Shown one piece after another: positions 6,367 through 13,331 of a stretch of DNA of 13,429 nucleotides (its first letter is position 1; every line of letters begins with the position of its first letter). The notes under the pieces are model-generated. The model was not told the origin of the DNA, ran no database searches, and was given only the letters and a program-made list of their open reading frames with translations. The DNA lies in assembly GCA_905198475.1 (NCBI GenBank), contig CAJKCQ010000057.1:1-13429 (forward strand), written 5' to 3'. Origin of the DNA: an uncultured Sutterella sp. GTDB lineage: Bacteria > Pseudomonadota > Gammaproteobacteria > Burkholderiales > Burkholderiaceae_F. The translations under genes and the position numbers were made by a program.

Positions 6367-9300
6367 ATGACGCAACCGATTCGCCGCTCCTCCTGCATCA
6401 TCGGCATCGACATGGGCGCAAAATACACCGGCGTTTTTTCCTCGATCTACGACGAGGGAGAGCTTCCATCCGCGTCGAACTGCCGGGCGATGACTCTCGT
6501 CATGTCTCAAGATTCCGACAAGGACCTGAAGTACTCTCAGGCCGCCCGTACAATGGTGCGTCATCGTCTGCGCGGCAAAAAGCGCTACTCGATGGTGCGT
6601 CGGTTGACCTTCCTCATCGTCGACGATCAATTGAAGCGCTGCGGCTGCGAACTTTCTCAAGAGGAACTGCGCCGTAGCCTGGAGGCCCTGAACGGCCTGC
6701 TGAAGCGTCGAGGTTACTCACGCCCCAATGCCGACGACGAGGATCTGACGCCGCTCGAGGCAGTCCGCGCGGACGTCTTTGCTGAACATCCCGTGCTCGG
6801 CCTCTACTTCTCCGCGGGGCGTCCCCTCGTTGATCAGTGGGAGGAGTACACCGAAGACATCGAAAATGCGGCAAAGTTCCTCGCTGATGACGAGATCCCT
6901 GAGCCCGCTGACTTTGCTAGTTTCGCCGAAAGTGAAGGTCTGATCGACAAGGATGAGAAGAAGGTTTATCAGAAAGCCCTCGCCACGCTCAGAAAAAACG
7001 CGTCGAATCTCGCCAACCTGCGCAGGCTGGGGCACAAGCCCCGCGCCGAATACTTTAAGGCCGTGAGGCAGGACCTCTCCCGGGATTCGCGTCTTTCAAA
7101 GATCGTGGAGGTCTTCGGCGGCGTTGACCGCCTCGCCCGCCTCATCGGACATCTCTCCAATCTGCAGCTGCGTGCCGAACGTTGGTACTTCAACGCTCCC
7201 GAACTCATGAAGTCCCCGGGGTGGGAGCCTGCCCGCTTCCGCAAAACTCTGGTGCGCGCGCTCAAGTTCTGGCATCCCAGCAAGGACCGCACCAAGGACC
7301 ACCTCAACCTCATCGCTCAGCTCGAGGCGTCGCAGGACATCATCGACACGCTCTGCACGATCGATCCGGAACTCACGATCCCGCCGTATGAGGATCAGAA
7401 CAATCGTCGTCCTCCGGTTGACCAGACGCTCTTCCTCAGCCCCGAAAAGCTCACTTCACGGTACGGCGACTCGTGGAAGAACTGGGCCGACAGCTTGGCA
7501 AAGCAGGATGCTGAACTCAGACCCGCCGCCGACATCCTCAGCCGCGCCACCGACCGCAAGTCCCGCGTTGCAGTTGACGGCTGCTCCCCACTGCCCCTCT
7601 TTGCGTACGAACTTTCCTATGCCCTGCAGCGTGCCTTCGACCGCAGCAAGGCGCTCGATCCCTATGCGCTACGCGCGCTTGCTTCAGGCAGCACGAGCAA
7701 CAAGCTCACGAGCGCCCGCGCAGCATTGGAAATGTGCATCGGCCAACATCACGTTGATGCGTTCCTTGGCTGCGCCCGCCGCTACTACCGCGAAGTGGAG
7801 GACGCCAAGGTCGGCATCTGGTTCGACACCTCCGACGGGCTCCTCGAGCGGTCCAACCTGCATCCTCCGATGAAGCGGAAGATCCTCCCGCTTCTCGTCG
7901 CCAACATCCTGCAATGCGATGAAGAAACCGGTCGCCAATTCCTCACGACGGTTTGGCGCACCAAGATCAAAGGGCGTGAAACCCCTGCGTCGCGCTGCGC
8001 GCGAATCGAGGCCGTTCGCAAGGAACTTGGGGGCGGCTTCAACCTCGCCTACCAAACTGCACTCTTCAAGGAAGAGAAAAAGCTCAAACTCACGACCGAA
8101 GAGAAGGCTCTTCTGAAAATCCGCGATCTGGTGAAGGAAACTGCGGACAAAATCGCTGAGGAGCTTTCCCTTGACGATGAAAAGAAGCGTCGGTTCGCCA
8201 ACCCCTATTCGCTCGCGCAGCTCTACACGCTCATTGAAACCGAAGTAAGCGGCTTCTCCTCCACCACGCTGGCCGCGCACTTGGAAAACGCCTGGCGCAT
8301 GACGTCGGTATCTACCAAACGCGGCGACAAGGCCATCACCTCAGCACAGTGCTCGCGCCTGCCTGCGGAAACCGCCCGTCCGTTTGACGGCTTCATTCGT
8401 CGTCTTGTTGATCGTCAGGCATGGGAAATCGCCAAACGCGCTGCTGATGACATCCGAAATCAGACGACGTTCAGAAACGGCATCGTTGACGTCTCGATCT
8501 TCATCGAGGAAAACAAATTCGAATTCACCGCCTCCGTTGCAGACCTCAAGAAGAACGCCTTGGCTCGCAAAAAGGCTGAGGATAAGATGCAGAAGGCAGA
8601 ACATCGTTGGGATGACAAGATCAAGCGCATCCAGAACGCAAGCCATGGCCTTTGCGCATACTGCGGCAATCCTTTGTCAAACGGCGGCGAGATCGACCAT
8701 ATTCTTCCAAGAAGCCTCTTCCGTGATGCCCGCGGGGTTGTGTTCAACGCCGAACCAAATCTCATCTACGTCATGGCTCCGTGCAATCAGAGGAAAAAGG
8801 ACAGTCGCTACAGCCTGCATGATTTGGGTTCAGGTTACCTGAATGCTCTCTTCGGAACATCCAACCAGGCGGCAGTCGCCGCTGAGATCGAGCAAGTCGT
8901 CGCCCGCCTTCAAGCCCAGAATCGTCTCAAATTCTTCGATCTTCTCGACCAACATGAGCAGGCCTGCGTGCGCCATGCACTCTTTCTCGACGACGCCAGC
9001 GAAGCACGCAAGGCCGTGCTCGAGCTCTTGGAGACGCAGCGCAGAGCGCGCGTCAACGGCACGCAGCTTTGGATGATCAGGAACCTCGCGGCGAAAATCC
9101 GCGACGGGCTCCATGACTGGTGCCGAGAAACCGGCAACCGCCTGAACTTCCATGCGGCCGCGACCGACGTCACCTCGGCAAAAATGCTTCGCGAACACTT
9201 GGCTGAGAAAGATCCGGAGCTTGCCAAGCCGGATGTACAGCCCGTCTCCTCTCATACCGTTGACGCCCTCTGCGCCTTCGTTGTCGGCGCTGCGGAAAAA

Positions 9301-10641
9301 GGCGGTACCGCCGAGCGCGCCTTCTACGGCGACATCGACTCGGTTCTCGGCTTGCGTCCGACCTCATGCGAAGTTATCCGATTGCAGCCAAAGCCTCTTG
9401 AAGAGAAGGCGAACTTTGACGGAGTGGCGATCTTCAAGGAAGGCATCTACGCGGAGGAATTTCTGCCGATCTTCACCCTCCATGGGAAAGTCTACGTCGG
9501 CTATGAAACGCGCTGCACGGTTGAGAGCGCCATTGAGGTAGGCGGAAAGAGGCCCGCTGAGATTCTCGACCTCCTGAGCCCCTTCTTTGGGAAACCCGTT
9601 GAAGATCTTGCTGGCCACTGCACCTATCGGATTCAACGCAAACCCGCCTTTGAACTTCTCGCCAAAGCAGCTCTTCAGCCGTTGACGGATCAGGAAAAAC
9701 GTCAGGCCACACTCCTGGATGCGCTCCGTTTCTTTACCACACGCAAAAACTTGTCCAAGTTCTTGCTGACTTCCAACGGCAAAGCCCTCAAGCAGCGGGA
9801 CGAGATTCTCGCTCCCAAGGCTTTCTGCGTAAAGGTCTCTTTGTCTGGAGAAAAGTCCTTCAAGCTCAATGGCAAGCTCATTCTGCCTTTGCGTGAGGCA
9901 TGGGTGCGGCTCTGTGATACGACGGAATTCGCAGATTCTTTTGGGCAGTCCTGCAGCGAAGCGGATGTCGAGGTCAAGTTGGCCCGACTCTGGAACCGTC
10001 CGTCGCGGGGCAATATTGCTCACGCCCCCGCACGGCGCGTCTTCAGTCTTCCGATCGTTGACAGTCCGTCAGGCGGCTTCCGCATCCGCCGCGAAAATAT
10101 TTTTGGGGAGGATGTCTACCAGGTTTCAGCAATCAATGCGAGAAAGTTCCGCGGATTCGCCACCACCAAAGGCAAAGTCGACTGGAGCAAAGACTCGGGC
10201 ATTCTTTTCGACGAGTTGCAGCGGGCGAATTTGACCGAATGCGGAGGCCGTTTCCGTGCCGCCGCCGAAGTCACCTCCATGCAGGAATGGCGTCAGGTTC
10301 TGGCCGAGGACGGACTTGTCGTATGGATTTCGCCGGGCACGGAAGGTCGCCGCTACGTGCGCATCGAGACCTCGTTCGACCGGGCGACTTCCTGGTTCCG
10401 CAGCAGTCTCTCCGTTTGGAACTACACCTCCGCCCTCCAACTGCCCGCCACGATCAAGATCTCCGATGCAGATGCCAAAAACTTCACTTCCGGCGAGGGA
10501 GATGAGCTCGACAAGCTTATCGGGCAACCACGAACCAGCATCTTCTTCGAACGGATCGACGATGATCGCCTCCGCTTTTGGTACTGCGTCTCCTCGAGCA
10601 ATAAGACTATGAACGACAGCTTCAACAAGGCGACAGACTGA
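6367..10641 (+). CDS. cas9: CRISPR-associated endonuclease Cas9, type II-B
   Basis: The 1424-residue RNA-guided DNA nuclease uses crRNA:tracrRNA to cut matching DNA. RuvC-I is CIIGIDMGAKYTGVF with D15. An Arg-rich bridge helix (about 59-80) contains HRLRGKKRYSMVRR. RuvC-II is SIFIEENKFEF with E714. The HNH domain includes CAYC (C763, C766, zinc-type), EIDHILPRS with D777/H778, and N798. RuvC-III is SSHTVDALCAF with H963 and D966. The remaining ~440 residues form the PAM-interacting region. All catalytic residues are present, so it should be active. Length and IDMGAKYTGVF/EIDHILPRS resemble Francisella-, Legionella- and Sutterella-type Cas9, and the cas4 partner confirms II-B. I chose the ATG at 6367 (AGGA nine bases upstream). 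A GTG at 6337 would add ten residues. The stop overlaps the cas1 start (TGATG). The PAM cannot be read from the sequence. Confidence 0.96.
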   Translation: MTQPIRRSSCIIGIDMGAKYTGVFSSIYDEGELPSASNCRAMTLVMSQDSDKDLKYSQAARTMVRHRLRGKKRYSMVRRLTFLIVDDQLKRCGCELSQEELRRSLEALNGLLKRRGYSRPNADDEDLTPLEAVRADVFAEHPVLGLYFSAGRPLVDQWEEYTEDIENAAKFLADDEIPEPADFASFAESEGLIDKDEKKVYQKALATLRKNASNLANLRRLGHKPRAEYFKAVRQDLSRDSRLSKIVEVFGGVDRLARLIGHLSNLQLRAERWYFNAPELMKSPGWEPARFRKTLVRALKFWHPSKDRTKDHLNLIAQLEASQDIIDTLCTIDPELTIPPYEDQNNRRPPVDQTLFLSPEKLTSRYGDSWKNWADSLAKQDAELRPAADILSRATDRKSRVAVDGCSPLPLFAYELSYALQRAFDRSKALDPYALRALASGSTSNKLTSARAALEMCIGQHHVDAFLGCARRYYREVEDAKVGIWFDTSDGLLERSNLHPPMKRKILPLLVANILQCDEETGRQFLTTVWRTKIKGRETPASRCARIEAVRKELGGGFNLAYQTALFKEEKKLKLTTEEKALLKIRDLVKETADKIAEELSLDDEKKRRFANPYSLAQLYTLIETEVSGFSSTTLAAHLENAWRMTSVSTKRGDKAITSAQCSRLPAETARPFDGFIRRLVDRQAWEIAKRAADDIRNQTTFRNGIVDVSIFIEENKFEFTASVADLKKNALARKKAEDKMQKAEHRWDDKIKRIQNASHGLCAYCGNPLSNGGEIDHILPRSLFRDARGVVFNAEPNLIYVMAPCNQRKKDSRYSLHDLGSGYLNALFGTSNQAAVAAEIEQVVARLQAQNRLKFFDLLDQHEQACVRHALFLDDASEARKAVLELLETQRRARVNGTQLWMIRNLAAKIRDGLHDWCRETGNRLNFHAAATDVTSAKMLREHLAEKDPELAKPDVQPVSSHTVDALCAFVVGAAEKGGTAERAFYGDIDSVLGLRPTSCEVIRLQPKPLEEKANFDGVAIFKEGIYAEEFLPIFTLHGKVYVGYETRCTVESAIEVGGKRPAEILDLLSPFFGKPVEDLAGHCTYRIQRKPAFELLAKAALQPLTDQEKRQATLLDALRFFTTRKNLSKFLLTSNGKALKQRDEILAPKAFCVKVSLSGEKSFKLNGKLILPLREAWVRLCDTTEFADSFGQSCSEADVEVKLARLWNRPSRGNIAHAPARRVFSLPIVDSPSGGFRIRRENIFGEDVYQVSAINARKFRGFATTKGKVDWSKDSGILFDELQRANLTECGGRFRAAAEVTSMQEWRQVLAEDGLVVWISPGTEGRRYVRIETSFDRATSWFRSSLSVWNYTSALQLPATIKISDADAKNFTSGEGDELDKLIGQPRTSIFFERIDDDRLRFWYCVSSSNKTMNDSFNKATD

Positions 10642-11657
10642 TGAGGCACCTGACGGTTTCATCCTTTGGCACCGCGTTGGGCATCTCCGGCGAACGTCTT
10701 GTGGTTCACGAGTCGGGCGGCTTAACCTGGGAGACCGCCCTCTCGCGGTTGCGCACGATCCGCATTGAGAAGCAGGGCGTGAGTGTTTCGACCAACCTGA
10801 TGCTCGCCTGCGCCGCCAGAGGTATCCGGCTCTATGTCGTGGACTGGCGCGGCGTCGGCGTCGTTGCGTTGAGCGGCCTGCATCAGCATGCCGTCGTCAG
10901 TCTTCGTGAGGCCCAGTTCGCCGCCGTCCGCTCCGACCTAGGCCGCAGCATTGCTCGGGAAATGATCACCGCCAAGATACGGAATCAACGCGCAGTGCTG
11001 CTCTATTTCTGGAAATACCTCACGAAAAGCGCGCCGGACAAGGCCGAACGCCTTCGTCAAGCCGCAGATCAGATGGCCGACTTTGCGGTCCGGACGAAAG
11101 GAGGGACCTCCGGAGCGGATCCTGCGGGAAGTACTGATTCATGGGCTGCGGCACTGATGGGCTCGGAAGGCGCCGCTGCGGCGCTCTACTGGCAGACATT
11201 GCGCGAAGCGGAACTCGTGCCCGCCACCTTTCTCACGCGAGAAGGCCGTGGTTCAGTCGAAATCGTCAACTCGGCCTTGAACTACGGCTACGCCATGCTT
11301 CAGAGCTACGTGTGGTCGGCGCTTGACAACGCCGGCTTTGAACTTTATGCCGGCTTTCTCCACAGTCAACGCCCGGGGAAACCGTCGCTCGTTCTCGACG
11401 TCATGGAGGAATACAGAGCTTGGGTCGTAGATCGAAACGTCATCAAACTTCGCGCTGCACTGAGAAATTCGAAGCGTGGACTCACTCCTGAGATCAAGGC
11501 ATCCATCGTCAAGGCCGTTGACGATACGATGGCGAGCTTCGTGACATGGCAGGGAAAGAGCGTACGACTCGAAAACGCACTTCAGCGGCAAGCCTATCGC
11601 CTTGCCGGCACCGTTGTAGACGGAAAGCGTTACAAGAGCATCCGCTTTCGTTGGTAG
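10641..11657 (+). CDS. cas1: CRISPR-associated integrase Cas1
   Basis: The 338-residue metal-dependent integrase joins new spacers into the array as a complex with Cas2. The N-terminal beta domain starts MRHLTVSSFGTALGISGERL. The helical catalytic domain has the expected metal ligands: E176 in MGSEGAAAALYW, H241 in GFLHSQRPGKPSL and D253 in LVLDVMEEYRAW, with E256 one turn on. The conserved NSALNYGYAMLQS helix lies between. Its ATG overlaps the cas9 stop by one base (TGATG), implying translational coupling, and cas2 follows after nine bases. Length is usual for type II Cas1. Confidence 0.95.
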   Translation: MRHLTVSSFGTALGISGERLVVHESGGLTWETALSRLRTIRIEKQGVSVSTNLMLACAARGIRLYVVDWRGVGVVALSGLHQHAVVSLREAQFAAVRSDLGRSIAREMITAKIRNQRAVLLYFWKYLTKSAPDKAERLRQAADQMADFAVRTKGGTSGADPAGSTDSWAAALMGSEGAAAALYWQTLREAELVPATFLTREGRGSVEIVNSALNYGYAMLQSYVWSALDNAGFELYAGFLHSQRPGKPSLVLDVMEEYRAWVVDRNVIKLRAALRNSKRGLTPEIKASIVKAVDDTMASFVTWQGKSVRLENALQRQAYRLAGTVVDGKRYKSIRFRW

Positions 11658-11666
11658 GAGAACCTC

Positions 11667-11963
11667 GTGTCGATCTATGCCAAGTATTTGGTCTGCTACG
11701 ACGTCTCGAGCAACTCCCGTCGAAAGAAGTTTTCAGATGCGCTCAAGGATCTGGGGCTCGTCCCCATGCAGGGCTCCGTCTTTTACGGCGACCTCAAGCC
11801 AGCTGAAGTGCGGGCGTTGGCAAGAACAGCGGAAAAGCTACTCGAACCGACGGAAGACAAGTGCTTCTGGTTCGCTTGCCGTCTTGATCCAGCAGACATT
11901 AGAGCGTGCGTCGGGTATGCCAACTGGAGCTTTGATGAGGCGGATTGTCATGGCATTATTTAA
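11667..11963 (+). CDS. cas2: CRISPR-associated protein Cas2
   Basis: The 98-residue protein has a ferredoxin-like fold and bridges two Cas1 dimers during spacer capture. It shows the family start YAKYLVCYDVSSNSRRKKFS with the conserved Asp (D12), then GLVPMQGSVFYGDL. It starts at GTG 11667, with AGGAGA just upstream overlapping the cas1 stop. Other starts would lose the first beta strand. Its last 14 bases overlap cas4. Confidence 0.93.
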   Translation: MSIYAKYLVCYDVSSNSRRKKFSDALKDLGLVPMQGSVFYGDLKPAEVRALARTAEKLLEPTEDKCFWFACRLDPADIRACVGYANWSFDEADCHGII

Positions 11964-12537
11964 CGTACCCGTATCTGCATTGCGACAATATTGCTTCTGC
12001 CCGCGCATCCCCTATTTCCAACTCATGCTCGGCCTGCAACCTCCCGGCCCTGCCTGGCTCAAGCAGGGATTGGATCATCACGCCCGCGAAGAGATGTTGA
12101 TAAAACGTCGAAAACTCGATCAGTTCGGCGTATGTCAGGATAATTTTCGACTTTCACAAGAAGTCAAGCTTTTCGACGCCGCATTGGGTCTTCATGGCAT
12201 CTGCGACGGAGTCCTCTACACCGATAATGAGGTGCTCCCGCTCGAATTCAAGCTCTCGGAAGGCACTCCACCGTTCGGCGCCAGGATGCAGCTGGCTGCC
12301 TATGCGATGCTGCTCGAAGCTAAGAAAAACAGGACTATACGCCGCGGCTTCATCCTCTATGGCCGCAAAGGCCGCTCCCTCGAGATTGAAGTCGACGAGG
12401 AGCTTCGAAACGCCGTGAAAACCACGGCGGAACAGATTCGGAGCGCGTGCGAGCGCGCCATCTCGCCGCACTCCGCGGCTACAGAAGCTCAATGCGCCCA
12501 GTGCGAGTATTTAAACTTCTGTGCTGATCGCCTCTAA
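11950..12537 (+). CDS. cas4: CRISPR-associated exonuclease Cas4, type II-B
   Basis: The 195-residue RecB-like nuclease has an iron-sulfur cluster and helps trim prespacers and set PAM and orientation. The four cluster cysteines are present: C17 in YCFCPRIPYF, and C182, C185 and C191 in CAQCEYLNFC. The nuclease core has D86 (GICDGVLY) and E99-x-K101 (PLEFKLSEG), then QLAAYAMLLE. H43/H44 could be the upstream metal ligand. I start it at ATG 11950 (MALFNVPVSALRQY) because GAGG lies nine bases before and the family begins about there. An ATG at 11935 is possible. The frame is open further upstream only as a shadow of cas2. Among type II systems Cas4 is diagnostic of II-B. It ends 24 bases before the tracrRNA terminator. 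Confidence 0.92.
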   Translation: MALFNVPVSALRQYCFCPRIPYFQLMLGLQPPGPAWLKQGLDHHAREEMLIKRRKLDQFGVCQDNFRLSQEVKLFDAALGLHGICDGVLYTDNEVLPLEFKLSEGTPPFGARMQLAAYAMLLEAKKNRTIRRGFILYGRKGRSLEIEVDEELRNAVKTTAEQIRSACERAISPHSAATEAQCAQCEYLNFCADRL

Positions 12538-12555
12538 TTAGAGAGGCCAATATAA

Positions 12556-12599
12556 CAACAAAAACCATAAACATTGATCGAGATCAACGTTTATGGTTT
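12556..12599 (-). terminator. tracrRNA terminator
   Basis: An 18-base arm pair (12562-12579 with 12582-12599) gives a nearly perfect hairpin around GATCGAGATC, followed on the minus strand by TTTTTGTTGTT. One position (73/88 of 125xx) is G-U on the minus transcript but A-C on the plus transcript, so the hairpin is built for the minus strand. With only TTTCC after it on the plus side, it may end the cas operon less efficiently. Confidence 0.85.
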
Positions 12600-12709
12600 C
12601 CGCTTTAGATCCGGATGTCCATTGGACAGTGGCCGGATTCAATCTTAACTTTTGGTGATTTCAGCTCACTCGAAAGTGACTTCGGGTAAGCTCCACCGCT
12701 ATGATCTCC
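12556..12709 (-). ncRNA. tracrRNA of the type II-B system, with a split anti-repeat
   Basis: The RNA is about 150 nt. Its 5' part (12709 down to 12685) pairs with repeat positions 11-35 in crRNA sense over 25 positions, with one G-G mismatch and one U-G wobble. It then makes an internal hairpin UCACU-UUCG-AGUGA (12679-12666). Next, CUGAAAU (12664-12658) pairs with the first seven repeat bases GUUUCAG. Behind this follow an A/U-rich single-stranded stretch, a two-part hairpin (ATCCGG/CCGGAT enclosing TGTCC/GGACA, 12609-12638) and the terminator hairpin. A -10 box TAGAAT ends seven bases before 12709, placing the 5' end exactly at the anti-repeat. Minus-strand sense follows because the anti-repeat must complement a crRNA repeat that starts GUUUCAG, the II-B pattern. 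RNase III would process the duplex. Confidence 0.88.
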
Positions 12710-12715
12710 TTCGCC

Positions 12716-12744
12716 ATTCTATGTCAAACTTTCGAAAAAAACAA
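12716..12744 (-). promoter_or_regulatory. tracrRNA promoter
   Basis: On the minus strand the -10 TAGAAT (12716-12721, five of six) is preceded by 17 bases and TTGTTT (12739-12744, three of six, inside an A/T run). Predicted start: G at 12709. TTGACA at 12720-12725 looks like a -35 but overlaps the -10 and has no good -10 below it. The flanking stretch 12722-12829 is strikingly AT-rich, with palindrome AAGAAATTTCTT near 12773-12784 and inverted repeat CGAAAAA/TTTTTCG (12733-12754) over the -35. No gene is seen there. Confidence 0.55.
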
Positions 12745-12829
12745 GAGTTTTTCGGCAGTCTAACTGTTTTCGAAGAAATTTCTTTGCGAATAAAGAATAA
12801 TTCCAGGAAAATCACAAAATAGCAAACGG

Positions 12830-13307
12830 ATGGAGATCATAGCGCTGGAGCTCACCGCACTGAAACCTACCTCTGCCCTTCCGTAGAAGCTTTTCTGCCT
12901 GCCTTGCGGAGATGGAGATCATAGCGCTGGAGCTCACCGCACTGAAACATTTGCCTGCTGATGGCTCGCTTCACTATGAAGAATGGAGATCATAGCGCTG
13001 GAGCTCACCGCACTGAAACCTCCTGCACAGCCTTTCGTATCTAAGAAGTTCTGATGGAGATCATAGCGCTGGAGCTCACCGCACTGAAACCTCGAGGTTG
13101 GCAACGGGGACCCCCGGGCACAGATTAATGGAGATCATAGCGCTGGAGCTCACCGCACTGAAACTGTGGGCCTTCGGCGCGGGGTTCTCTCCTCTTTCAT
13201 GGAGATCATAGCGCTGGAGCTCACCGCACTGAAACCCGCCGGTGGATAGAAGTCGCGCAGCGCAGCCCCTATGGAGATCATAGCGCTGGAGCTCACCGCA
13301 CTGAAAC
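12830..13307 (-). CRISPR. Type II-B CRISPR array, 7 identical 37-nt repeats, 6 spacers
   Basis: Repeats start at 12830, 12912, 12983, 13054, 13128, 13199 and 13271. All seven are identical, beginning ATGGAGATCATAG and ending CCGCACTGAAAC on the plus strand. Spacers are 45, 34, 34, 37, 34 and 35 nt. The ...ACTGAAAC end and the 37-nt length match II-B repeats such as that of Francisella novicida, where crRNA is read from the other strand and starts GUUUCAG. The array is therefore given as minus, reading towards tracrRNA and cas4, with the leader side at the right. After the seventh repeat only 24 nt of possible spacer (13308-13331) precede the inverted repeat. No leader is visible. No terminal repeat is degenerate. 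No spacer was matched to a target, as no search was possible. Confidence 0.95.
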
Positions 13308-13331
13308 CTGGTGATCGCCGCGAAGTCTTAT
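13308..13331. other. Probable truncated seventh spacer
   Basis: The 24 bases between the last repeat and the inverted repeat are GC-rich for the first part (CTGGTGATCGCCGCGAAG) and unlike the AT-rich trailer. With spacers of 34-37 nt elsewhere, this looks like the first two thirds of a spacer broken by the mobile element. It might alternatively be the start of a leader. Confidence 0.45.

Noticed and set aside
11677..11949. Longer Cas4 with an N-terminal extension overlapping cas2
   Set aside because: The upstream part is an out-of-frame reading of cas2. Cas4 homology and a ribosome site support the start at 11950.
12562..12599. Hairpin behind cas4 as the dedicated cas operon terminator
   Set aside because: It has an A-C mismatch and only TTT on the plus strand, while the minus strand has full pairing and TTTTTGTTGTT, so it belongs to tracrRNA first.
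12722..12829. scaRNA-like gene as in Francisella
   Set aside because: No second degenerate repeat or clear promoter-terminator pair was found there.
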